Assembly (NCBI RefSeq): GCF_000373365.1
Contig: NZ_KB891103.1
Location: forward strand, 305,474-369,473
Direction: 5' to 3'
Length of the DNA: 64,000 bases
DNA from: Parafrankia discariae
GTDB lineage: Bacteria > Actinomycetota > Actinomycetes > Frankiales > Frankiaceae
A program made the translations under genes and the position numbers. Below are positions 34,069 to 42,350 of this stretch, piece after piece. Positions within the stretch are counted from its first letter, which is position 1. Every line of letters begins with the position of its first letter. Under the pieces are notes generated by a model. That model made no database searches. It saw only the letters and a program-made list of their open reading frames with translations, and was not told the DNA's origin.

Positions 34069-34843
34069 CCGACAGCCCAGGGCCCGTGGGGGCTGCGGTT
34101 CGGGGGCGATCAGGGGTTCGGGTTCCACGTCATCCTGCGAGGCGCCTGCTGGCTGTCGAGCGCTGACGAGCCGCCACGGGCACTGCGGTCAGGTGACGTG
34201 GTGCTGCTGCCCGGCGGGAAGGAGCACACTCTGGCCGACGCTCCGGCCACCCCTGCTGTCGCCTTCCGCCTGGATGGCGAGCCGCGCGCCAAACGGATCG
34301 GTCACCAACACGTCGTCGGGGCAGTGGCCGGAGTGCAGTCGGTCCTGCTGTCCGGTGCCTACCGGCTCGAACCGCGCCGGCCGCATCCGCTGCTGGCCAC
34401 GCTTCCCGACCTGGTGCACCTGCCGAACCGGCGGCGCCACGGGCTGCACACGGCGGTGGACCTGCTCGGCATCGAGGTCGAGGAGCAGAAGCCGGGCGCT
34501 CGCCGACCCCGCGATCGGCCTCAGCCTCCATCGCATTCACCAGGATCCGGCGCGATCGTGGACGGTGGAACAACTGGGCGCCGAGGCCGGGCTCTCCCGC
34601 GCCACCTTCACCCGCCGGTTCACCGCGCTGGTCGGTGAACCGCCCCTGGCCTACCTCACCCGCTGGCGCCTGACCACCGCGGCCCGGATCCTGCGCCAGC
34701 AGGACATACCGCTGTCCGCCGTCGCTCACCGCGTCGGCTACACGTCCGAATTCGCCTTCGTCAAGGCATTCAAAAGAGAGTACGGCCTCGTCCCCGGAAA
34801 CTACCGTCGTGTGACCGGAGTCGACGAGGCCCGGTGGAACTGA
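34065..34843 (+). pseudogene. AraC family regulator gene with two frameshifts
   Basis: The sequence encodes, in three different frames, the parts of a cupin-AraC protein: 'GPWGLRFGGDQGFGFHVILR' and 'LRSGDVVLLPGGKEHTLADA' (frame from 34081), then from about 34495 in another frame 'RATFTRRFTALVGEPPLAYL', 'TRWRLTTAARILRQQDIPLS' and 'VAHRVGYTSEFAFVKAFKRE'. The natural N-terminus is lost. It is related to the intact AraC gene at 30169 and is dead. Confidence 0.85.
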
Positions 34844-34869
34844 CGCCGGGCCACCACGTCGGCGGCGGC

Positions 34870-35048
34870 TGGCGTTCACCGCCGATCGGGCTGTCGGCAC
34901 GGACGATGCCGACCAGTCGTTCGCGGTACAGCACGGCTGTCCGGATGTCAGGAGCCGCGACCTCGCCGGCGCCGATGTCCAGATCGACCGAGCCGTCGCG
35001 GAGGTCCTCGGTGCTTTCGCTGCCTTCGCCGACGAAGCGCAGCGTCAC
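34870..35048 (-). pseudogene. LysR substrate-binding domain fragment
   Basis: The minus strand reads 'VTLRFVGEGSESTEDLRDGS', 'VDLDIGAGEVAAPDIRTAVL' and 'YRERLVGIVRADSPIG', aligning with the ligand domain of the LysR protein encoded at 49124-50050 ('VRFLPEPSETDDPLRDGTAD'). The HTH and the C-terminal half are missing. Confidence 0.75.
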
Positions 35049-35094
35049 GCCCGGAGCGACCGCGGCTGTGGCTTCGACGACCGCGGTCGGCGCT

Positions 35095-35388
35095 GATCCG
35101 CCACGCGAGACTCACAGCCTGGGTGAGAACCCCGCCGGCCAGCAGCCCCAGCGACCCGCCGCCCCCGGTGACCAGTGTGTACGCGCTCATCGCCCGGGCC
35201 CACTCGCCCGGATTCGGGAACTCGGTGACGGTGATCGCGATACTGACCGACGAGGAGACGGCGGTGAAGAGGACGACGATCGACGAGTCGAGCGCGTTCA
35301 TCGACATGGCCATGCACACGACCACCAGTGCGATCCAGCGGCGGCGGTCGGCCTCGCCCTGAGTGGGGGCCGTCGCGGGGTCGATCAT
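35095..35388 (-). pseudogene. MFS (DHA2-like) transporter fragment with internal deletion
   Basis: From ATG 35388 it reads the first transporter helix 'RRRWIALVVVCMAMSMNALD', then jumps to 'ARAMSAYTLVTGGGGSLGLL' and 'AGGVLTQAVS', which belong to the central part of DHA2 transporters. Most helices are missing. It is upstream of the LysR fragment on the same strand. Confidence 0.72.
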
Positions 35389-35632
35389 CACCGGGCCGTG
35401 CCTCATGCGGCTGGCGATTTCAGGCTGCGCGGGACCGCCACGAGGCCGTCTCCCGGGTGTGAGCCACCGCGTGGCCACCCGGGGTGTGTCCCCATGACGC
35501 TGGCCTGCGGGCTCGCCGGCACAGGACCCGCCGCGCGGGTGACGGACCGGGGAGCCGTGGTGGCTCCCCGGTCCTACCGGGCCCTACCGGTCGGGTCAGA
35601 TAGGCGGCGGCGTTACTGAGAGTAGGACGGGA
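35389..35632. other. intergenic, no gene seen
   Basis: No coding sequence recognised. The doubled CTACCGGGCCCTACCGGTC near 35574-35592 lies close to the metallophosphoesterase stop. Confidence 0.35.
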
Positions 35633-36673
35633 TTACTGACCGGACGCCAGGTACGGAACCCGCTCCCAGCTGAGGACCTCCGCCGCGCCCGGCCGGTTGA
35701 TGGTGACCTTGAGCCAGTCAACATTGTTGGACGATCCGTCGACGGTGACGCGACGGAGGTTGTTCGCCGATCCGGTGACGCCGTAGGTGGTGAGCCATCG
35801 CGATCCAGCGGCCAACGGCTGGTCGCTCTCGTAGATGTGGCTGTCACCGTTGAACAGATAGACCTGCCCCTGGAACGAGCTGGACTCGTCGACGATGGCC
35901 TGGACGAGCGGCTTGAACGCCGAGATGTCGGTCCACGCGGGGGTGTACGTCGGGTCGAACATATCGGCCTGCAGGAGCAGCGCGACCGCCCTGTCGTGAC
36001 GCTGACGAGCGCCGGCGAATGCGTTGTGGACGACCGCGATCACGTTGGTCATCCGAGCGTTCTCCTCGGCCGTCTGCTCCGGGGTAACCGCCGTCTGCCC
36101 GATACCGGTCCAGGGCTGTAGGCCGTTGTTGCTGCCGACTACGTGCAAGGTCGCGAAGTCGACGCCCTGCCGGCGAAGCTGGACGTTCTCCGGGAATCCG
36201 GCGGCGGCCTGGCTGTCGACGGTAATCGGATTCTGGCCCAGCGTGGTGCCCGGCTTGGAAAAAAACACCGACCTGTCGAAGTCGAGTCGTTCCAGCGGAT
36301 TGTACCCGCCGTTGTTCGCCCGATGACAGTCGGTCCACTCATTGTCGCCAGGCGTATAGATCAGCGGACCGACAAAACGATCGAAGTCGGACTTGATCAA
36401 GTTGTAGTAGTCGTCGTCGCAACGGCTCGAGCCGTTCTTGATGTCACCGACATGAAACGTCATTTCTGGTTGAGCCGCGTTGATCTGATCGATCCAACCA
36501 GGAAATTTCGCGACCTGGTCGCTGCCGTAAGGTACGTCACCGATGACGGCGAACGAGAAGTGTCCGGACTTCTCCTGACCCGGAGGAGTGTCCGAGGCAA
36601 ACGCGGCTGTCGTCGACAGGGCGACACCGCTGACAGCGAGAGCTACCACCTTCACGAGGCGTGTCACACGCAT
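35633..36673 (-). CDS. secreted metallophosphoesterase
   Basis: The 346-aa protein starts with a signal peptide, 'MRVTRLVKVVALAVSGVALS' with cleavage likely after 'TTAAFAS'. The calcineurin-like metal motifs are 'AVIGDVPYG' (Asp), 'MTFHVGDIKNG' (Asp), 'IYTPGDNEWTDC' (GDNE) and 'LFNGDSHIYE' in place of GH.H. It should cleave phosphomonoesters or diesters outside the cell. ATG 36673 has a GGGGG-type ribosome-binding site five bases upstream. Codons are less GC-rich than those of its neighbours, perhaps pointing to transfer. Confidence 0.85.
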   Translation of the reverse strand: MRVTRLVKVVALAVSGVALSTTAAFASDTPPGQEKSGHFSFAVIGDVPYGSDQVAKFPGWIDQINAAQPEMTFHVGDIKNGSSRCDDDYYNLIKSDFDRFVGPLIYTPGDNEWTDCHRANNGGYNPLERLDFDRSVFFSKPGTTLGQNPITVDSQAAAGFPENVQLRRQGVDFATLHVVGSNNGLQPWTGIGQTAVTPEQTAEENARMTNVIAVVHNAFAGARQRHDRAVALLLQADMFDPTYTPAWTDISAFKPLVQAIVDESSSFQGQVYLFNGDSHIYESDQPLAAGSRWLTTYGVTGSANNLRRVTVDGSSNNVDWLKVTINRPGAAEVLSWERVPYLASGQ

Positions 36674-36969
36674 TGAACCCCCTAAATAGCATTTGCGTGC
36701 CAGGCGGGGGTAAACGGTGCCAGCGCATGGTGCCACGCAGGTAAACGCGGACCGGCGCACGGATGAATATTTGCTCACCGAGGTCACCCCTGACCTGGGC
36801 AGTCACCCAAGATGATCAGCCAAGCCAGGGGGATGGCGACCACGTCCGCCGCGCACCCATCCGTATTCGTGCCGAGCACACGGCTCCCTTTTCGCGTATC
36901 GGCTCTGTCGCGTTGCGCGAGCGGCGACACGGCCAGACACACGACAACGTGCGACATCCGGGAAACAGG

Positions 36970-37082
36970 TCATGCCGCACACCTGTGAGGAAGCGGTCCA
37001 GGCTCCCGCCGGCCCATCCGCCCTTCCAACACGGTGAGCATTCCGAGGGTGTCGCCGGCAGTGACCTCGACCAGCATCGACC
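36970..37082 (-). pseudogene. cupin fragment, remnant of a second cupin-MarR gene
   Basis: On the minus strand it encodes 'SMLVEVTAGDTLGMLTVLEG' and 'RMGRREPGPLPH', aligning with residues 33-66 of the cupin-MarR protein at 27480-28532. It then stops at a TGA at 36970. A glycosylase 5'-end copy lies next to it in the same order and orientation as at 28.5 kb. Confidence 0.85.
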
Positions 37083-37146
37083 GTTTCGGCCGCCGGAGAG
37101 TGCCGGCGAGCCATGACCGTCATGATCAGAGATCGTTGTCGGCGCC

Positions 37147-37273
37147 GCGTTCGTTCTTTCCGATACCAGCTGGTCCAGAACCATACCGACAAGGAGCACA
37201 TGCGAGTCGTTGGTCGACGACTCCTCGGCCTCGGCAATCCGGCTCAGATGAAGTCCCACGTCATCACCGTAGC
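37147..37273 (-). repeat. glycosylase 5'-end copy 7 (farthest)
   Basis: The matching part is 37170-37273, with about 24 differences in 109. The frame is open and starts with GTG but many residues have changed (for example S-R-I-A-E-A-E-E-S-S). The flank GTTCGTTCTTTCCGATACC is kept. Confidence 0.82.
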
Positions 37274-37504
37274 GCCCAGGCCAGCTGCGCCACGTCGTCC
37301 GCCTGACCGCGGATCAGCGCCCGTTGGCGTAACACGACGTCAGGCGTTGGCCGTGCGAAGCAGCATCAATGGTGGGCGTGAACGATCCGGCCGTCCTCGA
37401 CGTCGGCATCCCGCAAATTCTCGCTCTCTTCACCGCCATTCGACGGGTTCCATCCCCCCCCAGAAGCAGGCGACGGCCAGCCGAATCGGGTGTGAGATGC
37501 GTTG
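37274..37504. other. intergenic, no gene seen
   Basis: No coding sequence recognised downstream of the permease remnant. Confidence 0.35.
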
Positions 37505-38920
37505 TTACTCGTTCCGCGCCGACTCGGGGCCGGTGATCCGGTCTAGCAGCGGCAGTGTGGAGGCGACGGTGGCCAGCGACACCGCGAGCCCACCGGCGAC
37601 CGTCAGGTAGAAAGAGGCGGGTGGAGCGAGCAACGTGTACTGCAGCTGTGCGCGCAGGAACAGGTAGGCAGCCAGGAACCCCGTTCCGATCGCGACCACG
37701 GCGACCGCCAGCAGCGGTACCACCGTTTCGAGGGAGATCACCCGGCGCAGCGTCGCGAGCTGGACCCCGGTGAGCCGAAGCAGGCTGAATGGCCACCGCC
37801 GGTCCCGGAGTCCGGCCACCACAGTCACCGCCAGGCCGCATCCGGCGATCGGCAGGCCGCACACCACGACGACGTCCGCCAGTCGCTGGAACTGGGTCAG
37901 CTGCTGTGTCGTGCCGGCCTGCCACTCGCCGACGCTGACCGGGAAGTGGCCGGCCGGGAAGGCACTGATCAGCGTCGTGCGGACTCGCTCGAAAGCCGAT
38001 CGGGTGGTGGTGTCGACGACCACGGACAGGACGGGCTGGTCGTCCACCGCTTCGGGCCTGACGGGGGCGGCGTCCCACACGGCCGACGCGTTGCGCGAGA
38101 AGGCCCGCGGGCCGACGAGGTCCGGGTGCACGCTCGCGACCTGCGCGCCGGCCGGGCAGCTGCCGAACACCTCGAGCCGGTCCAGCTCGGCGCAGGTGAT
38201 CAGGCCCCACTCGCCCGACGGATCCCGGCGTACGAGTGTCACGCTGCGCACCCCGGGGGCCGCCGCGAGGCCGGCCGGGATCTGGTCCGCGGCCGGTGCC
38301 TGACCCTCTTCGGGCCAGAACACCTTGGACAGTGAGGTCGTGGTGATCGAATCGTTGGGTGACTGGCCCCGGTTCGCGACGTACGTGGTGATCGTGGCGG
38401 TCGCGACGGTGGTCACGAACAGGGCCACCACGAGCCCGCTGACCGGCCGGAAGCCCGCGTACGGGTTGTCCGCCAGTCGCCGCCCGGCGATCAGGGTGGC
38501 CGGCCGTTTCGCCCGCCCCGCCAGCAGCCGCGCGCCGACCATGGTCAGCCACGGCCCGGCCAGCACCAGGCCGATCATGATCAGCGTGAGTCCCGACAGG
38601 AACGCGAGGATCTGTCCGTTCGAGGTCTGGGGCCGCCGGCCGATGAGGTAGGTCAGCTCCGTGAGTCCGACGGCCGGCGGGAGCACCCGCCATGCGCTCG
38701 GCCGATTCGGCGTGACCCGCTGGTGAACGCCCAGCGGCGAGACCTGCACCCGACGCAGCGCCAGCCACGCCGCGACGACGGCGCCCAGCGGGATGCCGAC
38801 CGCGACCGCCAGCACGTTGGCGGCGGTGAGCGAAAGGTCCGACGGGAAGAACCGGTCGCCGGTGAACGGGATCGTGGCGAGTCCCGGCCGGCTCACGAAG
38901 AACAACGCGAGCCCCGCGGC
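37505..38920 (-). pseudogene. FtsX-like ABC transporter permease, N-terminal half missing
   Basis: The frame carries the C-terminal half of a MacB/FtsX-type permease: 'LALFFVSRPGLATIPFTGDR', helices 'GQILAFLSGLTLIMIGLVLA' and 'VSGLVVALFVTTVATATITT', a large extracytoplasmic stretch and a last three-helix domain ('VVVCGLPIAGCGLAVTVVAG' and after). Homology begins abruptly at about 38920. Upstream lie a TPTPTPT-encoding repeat and the 3' end of an SDR gene, so the 5' half was replaced. No ATPase gene is adjacent. The remaining half lacks a clear start and is likely dead. Confidence 0.75.
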
Positions 38921-39030
38921 CGGCCGGCCGCGCCCAGGCGCTGCGCGCCCACGCCTGACATCCCGCGTTCCCAGCTCCCGCGCCCGAGCGTCCGTCCAGG
39001 GCGGGGGCGGCGTGGGCGTGGGCGTGGGCG

Positions 39031-39798
39031 TCAGAGCTTCGCCCCGCCGGTGGCGTCGATGACCTGGCCGGTGATCCAGCGGGCTTCGTCGGAGGCGATG
39101 AACGCCACCACGTCGGCGATGTCGGCGGGCTGCCCGATCCGGTCGAGGGCGGAGAAGGAGCTCCACAGCGCGACCTGCTCGGGGTCGTCGCGCAGCCACC
39201 TCGCGTTGCTGTCCACGTCGACGATGCCGGGTGAGACCGCGTTGACCGTGATCCCACGCGCGCCGAGCCCCTTCGCCAGGCTGTGACTGAGCGTGTTCAG
39301 CGCACCCTTGCTCATCGCGTACGTCAGCATCTCCGGGGCGGCGATCCGGGTGACTCCCGAGGAGATGTTGATGATCCGCCCGCCGGCACGCAGCCGCGGC
39401 AGCGCTTCCTGGATGACGAAGAAGGGCGCCCGGACGTTGACCGCGAAGACACGGTCGAACTCCGCCACGGCGGTGCCGGCGAGGTCGCCGGAGGACGAGA
39501 TGCCGGCGTTGTTGACCAGTATGTCCACCCCGGGCTCCACGTGGATCTCGGCCAGCCCCGTGTCGAAGGCCACCCAGAGGTCGCGCGCGGCGGCGGGCGC
39601 CTCGAGGTCGGCCCGGACGGTGAAGGCCCGGCCGCCCGCCCCGACGATGCGCAGGACCGTCTCCTTCGCCGCGGCCTCGTCCCTGCCGTAGTGCACGGCG
39701 ACCAGGGCACCGTCGGCCGCCAGGCGTTGCGCGATCGTCCGTCCGATACCCCGGCTGGCCCCCGTCACCAGCGCGGTCCTGCCGTCGAGACGTGCCAT
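39031..39798 (-). CDS. short-chain dehydrogenase/reductase
   Basis: The 255-aa SDR shows 'TALVTGASRGIGRTIAQRLA', 'DILVNNAGISSSG', 'GGRIINISSGVTRI' and 'YAMSKGALNTLSHSLAKGLG', the full catalytic set. ATG 39798 has GAGGG seven bases upstream. It is divergent from a TetR gene with paired operators between them. Its 3' end meets a GGGCGT triplet repeat and the permease remnant. Confidence 0.92.
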   Translation of the reverse strand: MARLDGRTALVTGASRGIGRTIAQRLAADGALVAVHYGRDEAAAKETVLRIVGAGGRAFTVRADLEAPAAARDLWVAFDTGLAEIHVEPGVDILVNNAGISSSGDLAGTAVAEFDRVFAVNVRAPFFVIQEALPRLRAGGRIINISSGVTRIAAPEMLTYAMSKGALNTLSHSLAKGLGARGITVNAVSPGIVDVDSNARWLRDDPEQVALWSSFSALDRIGQPADIADVVAFIASDEARWITGQVIDATGGAKL

Positions 39799-39823
39799 CG
39801 CGTTCCCTCTTCCATCGCGGATT

Positions 39824-39876
39824 AGATCTTTATCGATCACTAAAGATCTCGGGATGAACTTTAGCGATCGCTATAG
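39824..39876. promoter_or_regulatory. two 18-bp TetR operators between SDR and TetR genes
   Basis: CTTTATCGATCACTAAAG (39828-39845, arms extend to 9 bp over 39824-39849) and CTTTAGCGATCGCTATAG (39859-39876, containing a perfect 12-bp palindrome) are the same site twice, 31 bp apart. The second overlaps a TATAG -10-like element seven to twelve bases from the TetR ATG. Confidence 0.85.
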
Positions 39877-39885
39877 AATGCGTCA

Positions 39886-40509
39886 ATGGAGACGGCAGAC
39901 TCCCCCCGTCCGGGCAGACGCCGCACGTTCGACCGGGCGCGGGCGCTCGAGGTGGCGATGCTCGAGTTCTGGCGGCGCGGGTTCGACGCCGTCTCGATGG
40001 CGGAGCTCACCGCGCGGATGGGCATCGCCGCGCCGAGCCTGTACGCGGCCTTCGGGGACAAACGCGCCCTGTTCCGCGAGGTGGTCGACACGTACGCCGG
40101 CTCCTACGGCGCCTTCTTCGACCGGGCGCTGGCGGCGGAGGAGACGGTGGGCCGCGGGGTCCACCGCGCGCTGCGGGCCGCGGCGATCGAGTACACCCGG
40201 CCCGACCGCCCGCGCGGATGTCTCGTCCTGAGCGCCGCGGTGAACTGCGGCACCGCGTCGGCCGACGTCGAGGCGCTGCTGCGGGAGCGTCGGGAGGCGA
40301 ACACCGCGGCGTTGCGCGAGCGGATCGAGGCCGACATCGCCGCCGGGGTGCTGCCCGCCGCGACCCGCGCCGACGCGCTCGCCCGGTACGTGGGCGCCTT
40401 GCTACAGGGCATGTCGCAGCAGGCACGCGACGGCGCCGACGCGACGGACCTGCTCGCCGTCGTCGACGTGGCGCGGGCCGCGTGGCCGGCGGAGACGGCC
40501 ACGCCCTGA
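39886..40509 (+). CDS. TetR family regulator
   Basis: The 207-aa protein has 'RTFDRARALEVAMLEFWRRG' and 'LTARMGIAAPSLYAAFGDKR', a TetR HTH of the LYAAFGDK type seen in regulators of SDR and drug genes. ATG 39886 lies so near the -10-like TATAGAAT that the message may be leaderless. The two operators upstream mean it controls itself and the divergent SDR. Confidence 0.92.
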   Translation: METADSPRPGRRRTFDRARALEVAMLEFWRRGFDAVSMAELTARMGIAAPSLYAAFGDKRALFREVVDTYAGSYGAFFDRALAAEETVGRGVHRALRAAAIEYTRPDRPRGCLVLSAAVNCGTASADVEALLRERREANTAALRERIEADIAAGVLPAATRADALARYVGALLQGMSQQARDGADATDLLAVVDVARAAWPAETATP

Positions 40510-40515
40510 CCCCGA

Positions 40516-41247
40516 CTACCGGGAGAGCAGCGCGAGGACTCTCTTCATCGCATCGTCCCGGGCCGCCCGGTCGAAGGCCGGGGTGTCGGGCCAGAAGAAG
40601 GCGTGCTGAACCTCCGGATAGACCACGACCTCGTGCCGGACCCCGGCGGAAAGCAGTGCCGCGGAAACCCTGTCGACCTGATCCGCGTCGATCAGGAAAT
40701 CTTCTTCCCCGACGACGAACAGCAGCTCTCCGCTGATTCCCCTGGTCAGCTCCAGCGTGGGTTCCGGCTGGCTGAGCGGGATATCGGTGCTCGGGAGCCA
40801 GCCGCCGTACAGGACGGCCGTACGGGCGATCGGCAGCGTGGCCGCGGCGAGATAGGCCAGGTGCCCACCGGCGCTGAAACCGACCACCGCGGCCTCGCGG
40901 ACCGCGTACCGATCGGTGAGCACCGAGACCGCGGCCCGCGCATCGGCGACCGCCCCGGCCCGGGTCATGCTGTGGAGCAGGGCGAAACCCTCGGTGCGCC
41001 CGGCGTCGTCGCGGGAGAGGAACCGCCCCTTCTCAGCGTCCCGATGGTAGAACTCCGGCGCTGTCACCAGGTGTCCCGCGGCCGCGATCTCGTCCACGAC
41101 CGAACGGATCCCGGGGGTCACGCCGAACAACTCGTGCGCCACGATCACACCGACCGGGGAGAAATCACCGGCCGGCCGAGCGCAGTACGCGGCCATCGTG
41201 GTTCCGTCTTCCACCGGTATATCGATCCACTGCCCGACAACGTCCAT
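40516..41247 (-). CDS. dienelactone hydrolase family protein
   Basis: The 243-aa alpha/beta hydrolase has 'GVIVAHELFGVTPGIRSVVD' (oxyanion region with Glu), the nucleophile elbow 'AAVVGFSAGGHLAYLAAATL', Asp in 'FVVGEEDFLIDAD' and His in 'YPEVQHAFFW'. The classical family uses Cys at the elbow; here it is Ser, so it is more likely a general esterase than a true dienelactone hydrolase. ATG 41247. It is convergent with the TetR gene and divergent from an XRE regulator across an iteron array. Confidence 0.85.
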   Translation of the reverse strand: MDVVGQWIDIPVEDGTTMAAYCARPAGDFSPVGVIVAHELFGVTPGIRSVVDEIAAAGHLVTAPEFYHRDAEKGRFLSRDDAGRTEGFALLHSMTRAGAVADARAAVSVLTDRYAVREAAVVGFSAGGHLAYLAAATLPIARTAVLYGGWLPSTDIPLSQPEPTLELTRGISGELLFVVGEEDFLIDADQVDRVSAALLSAGVRHEVVVYPEVQHAFFWPDTPAFDRAARDDAMKRVLALLSR

Positions 41248-41311
41248 GCGGACCAGTCTTCAGCTCCGGGGAAGACGGGACCACAGCACGCTCATACTGG
41301 TACGGGCATTA

Positions 41312-41425
41312 CCAGGCTGGTTATGGTCCAGGCTGGTTACGGTCCAGGCTGGTGATGACCAGGCTGGTGATGACCAGGCTGGTGATGACCAGGCTGGTGA
41401 TGACCAGGCTGGTGATGACTAGGCT
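41312..41425. repeat. iteron-like tandem array, 15-16 bp units
   Basis: Two 16-bp units (41312-41343) and five perfect 15-bp units CCAGGCTGGTGATGA (41344-41418), then a partial unit that runs into a TAGGCT -10-like box. Each joint makes CTGGTGATGACCAG, an inverted repeat with 5-bp arms. The array fills the space just upstream of the XRE gene. Confidence 0.9.
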
Positions 41426-41433
41426 GGCAGGGC

Positions 41434-42267
41434 ATGGGACCTGATGGGGATCCGGCCGCGCTGGGCGAGCTGCTCCGTTCCCGCCGGGCCCGGCTCACCC
41501 CGGCGGCCGTGGGCCTCCCGCCGGGGGCCCGGCGGCGCACTCCCGGGCTGCGCCGCGAGGAGGTCGCCCTGCTCGCGAACCTGTCGCCCACCTACTACAC
41601 GTTCCTCGAGCAGGGCCGCCAGGTCCGCCCGTCCTCCCAGGTTCTCGACGCGCTCGCCACGGCGCTCCTCCTGGACGCCGCGGAACGCCAGTACCTGGAC
41701 GTGTTGGCCTACGGCCGCCCCGGCCACCTCGCGTCACGTCCCGCGTCCGACGGGCAGTCGGAGCCGCCGACCGAGGTGGTGGCCGTCGAGGTGGCCGATC
41801 TGGTCCAGCGCCTCGCCCCCCATCCGACCATCGTGAAGGGGCGCCGCTGGGATGTGCTGGCCGCGAACTCGGCGGCTCGCGAGCTGTTCACCGACTGGGA
41901 GGCACGGCCGCCGGCGGACAGGAACCTGGTGCGGTGGATGTTCACCGATGATCAGGCCAGGCAGGTCTACCTCGACTGGGAGCGCGAGGCGCGGGCCATG
42001 CTCGGACGCTTCCGGCTCGCGACCGCGGCGTACACGACCGAGCCGAGCGTCGCCGCGCTCATCGCCGAGCTTCTTCGCGACAGCCCGCACGTCAGGCGGT
42101 GGTGGCCGAACCACGACGTCGTGTCGATCGGCGGCAGCGGGGTGAAGAGGCTGCGCCATCCACGTCTCGGCCCGGTGGAGTTCACCCACGTCGTACTGAG
42201 GGTCGCCGATCACCCGGAGCAGACCCTGGTCACCTACACCGTGCGGACCGACGGGCCGACGGTGTAG
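41434..42267 (+). CDS. XRE family regulator with MmyB-like ligand domain
   Basis: The 277-aa protein has an N-terminal HTH, 'LGELLRSRRARLTPAAVGLP' and 'GLRREEVALLANLSPTYYTF', and 'LEQGRQVRPSSQVLDALATA', then a MmyB-like domain with 'WDVLAANSAARELFTDWEAR' and 'HPRLGPVEFTHVVLRVADHP'. ATG 41434 is eight bases after a TAGGCT box, so the message may be leaderless. The iteron array upstream is the obvious candidate for its own binding site; the divergent hydrolase may be its target. Confidence 0.9.
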   Translation: MGPDGDPAALGELLRSRRARLTPAAVGLPPGARRRTPGLRREEVALLANLSPTYYTFLEQGRQVRPSSQVLDALATALLLDAAERQYLDVLAYGRPGHLASRPASDGQSEPPTEVVAVEVADLVQRLAPHPTIVKGRRWDVLAANSAARELFTDWEARPPADRNLVRWMFTDDQARQVYLDWEREARAMLGRFRLATAAYTTEPSVAALIAELLRDSPHVRRWWPNHDVVSIGGSGVKRLRHPRLGPVEFTHVVLRVADHPEQTLVTYTVRTDGPTV

Positions 42268-42271
42268 CCGG

Positions 42272-42335
42272 GAGCGACGTCCTCGTGGACGGCGGTGTCA
42301 CAGCCTCCTGCCTGTTCGGTGAACCCGCGTCCGGT
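42272..42335 (+). pseudogene. tiny SDR C-terminal remnant
   Basis: The sequence encodes 'GSDVLVDGGVTASCLFGEPA', matching the C-terminal 'G.DVLVDGGVTA' end of many SDR proteins. Nothing else of the gene remains. Confidence 0.5.
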
Positions 42336-42350
42336 GAACGCGCGCCGCGG

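Noticed and set aside
34948-35478. MFS fragment as an intact small transporter
   Set aside because: Only the first helix and a central stretch are present, joined by a deletion; too short to make a transporter.
36816-37259. Minus-strand frame starting GLHLSRIAEAEES, 147 aa
   Set aside because: The first 30 codons are glycosylase copy 7; the rest is out of frame with the cupin remnant and has no domain. It is a chance extension of repeat DNA.
13284-37273. CRISPR-like or MITE interpretation of the dispersed repeat
   Set aside because: Spacing is irregular at kilobase scale, there are no terminal inverted repeats, and the sequence is the coding start of a neighbouring gene.
37314-39257. Long minus-strand frame of 647 aa overlapping the permease remnant
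   Set aside because: Its composition is Arg/Gly/Pro-rich shadow sequence; the permease half is in another frame.
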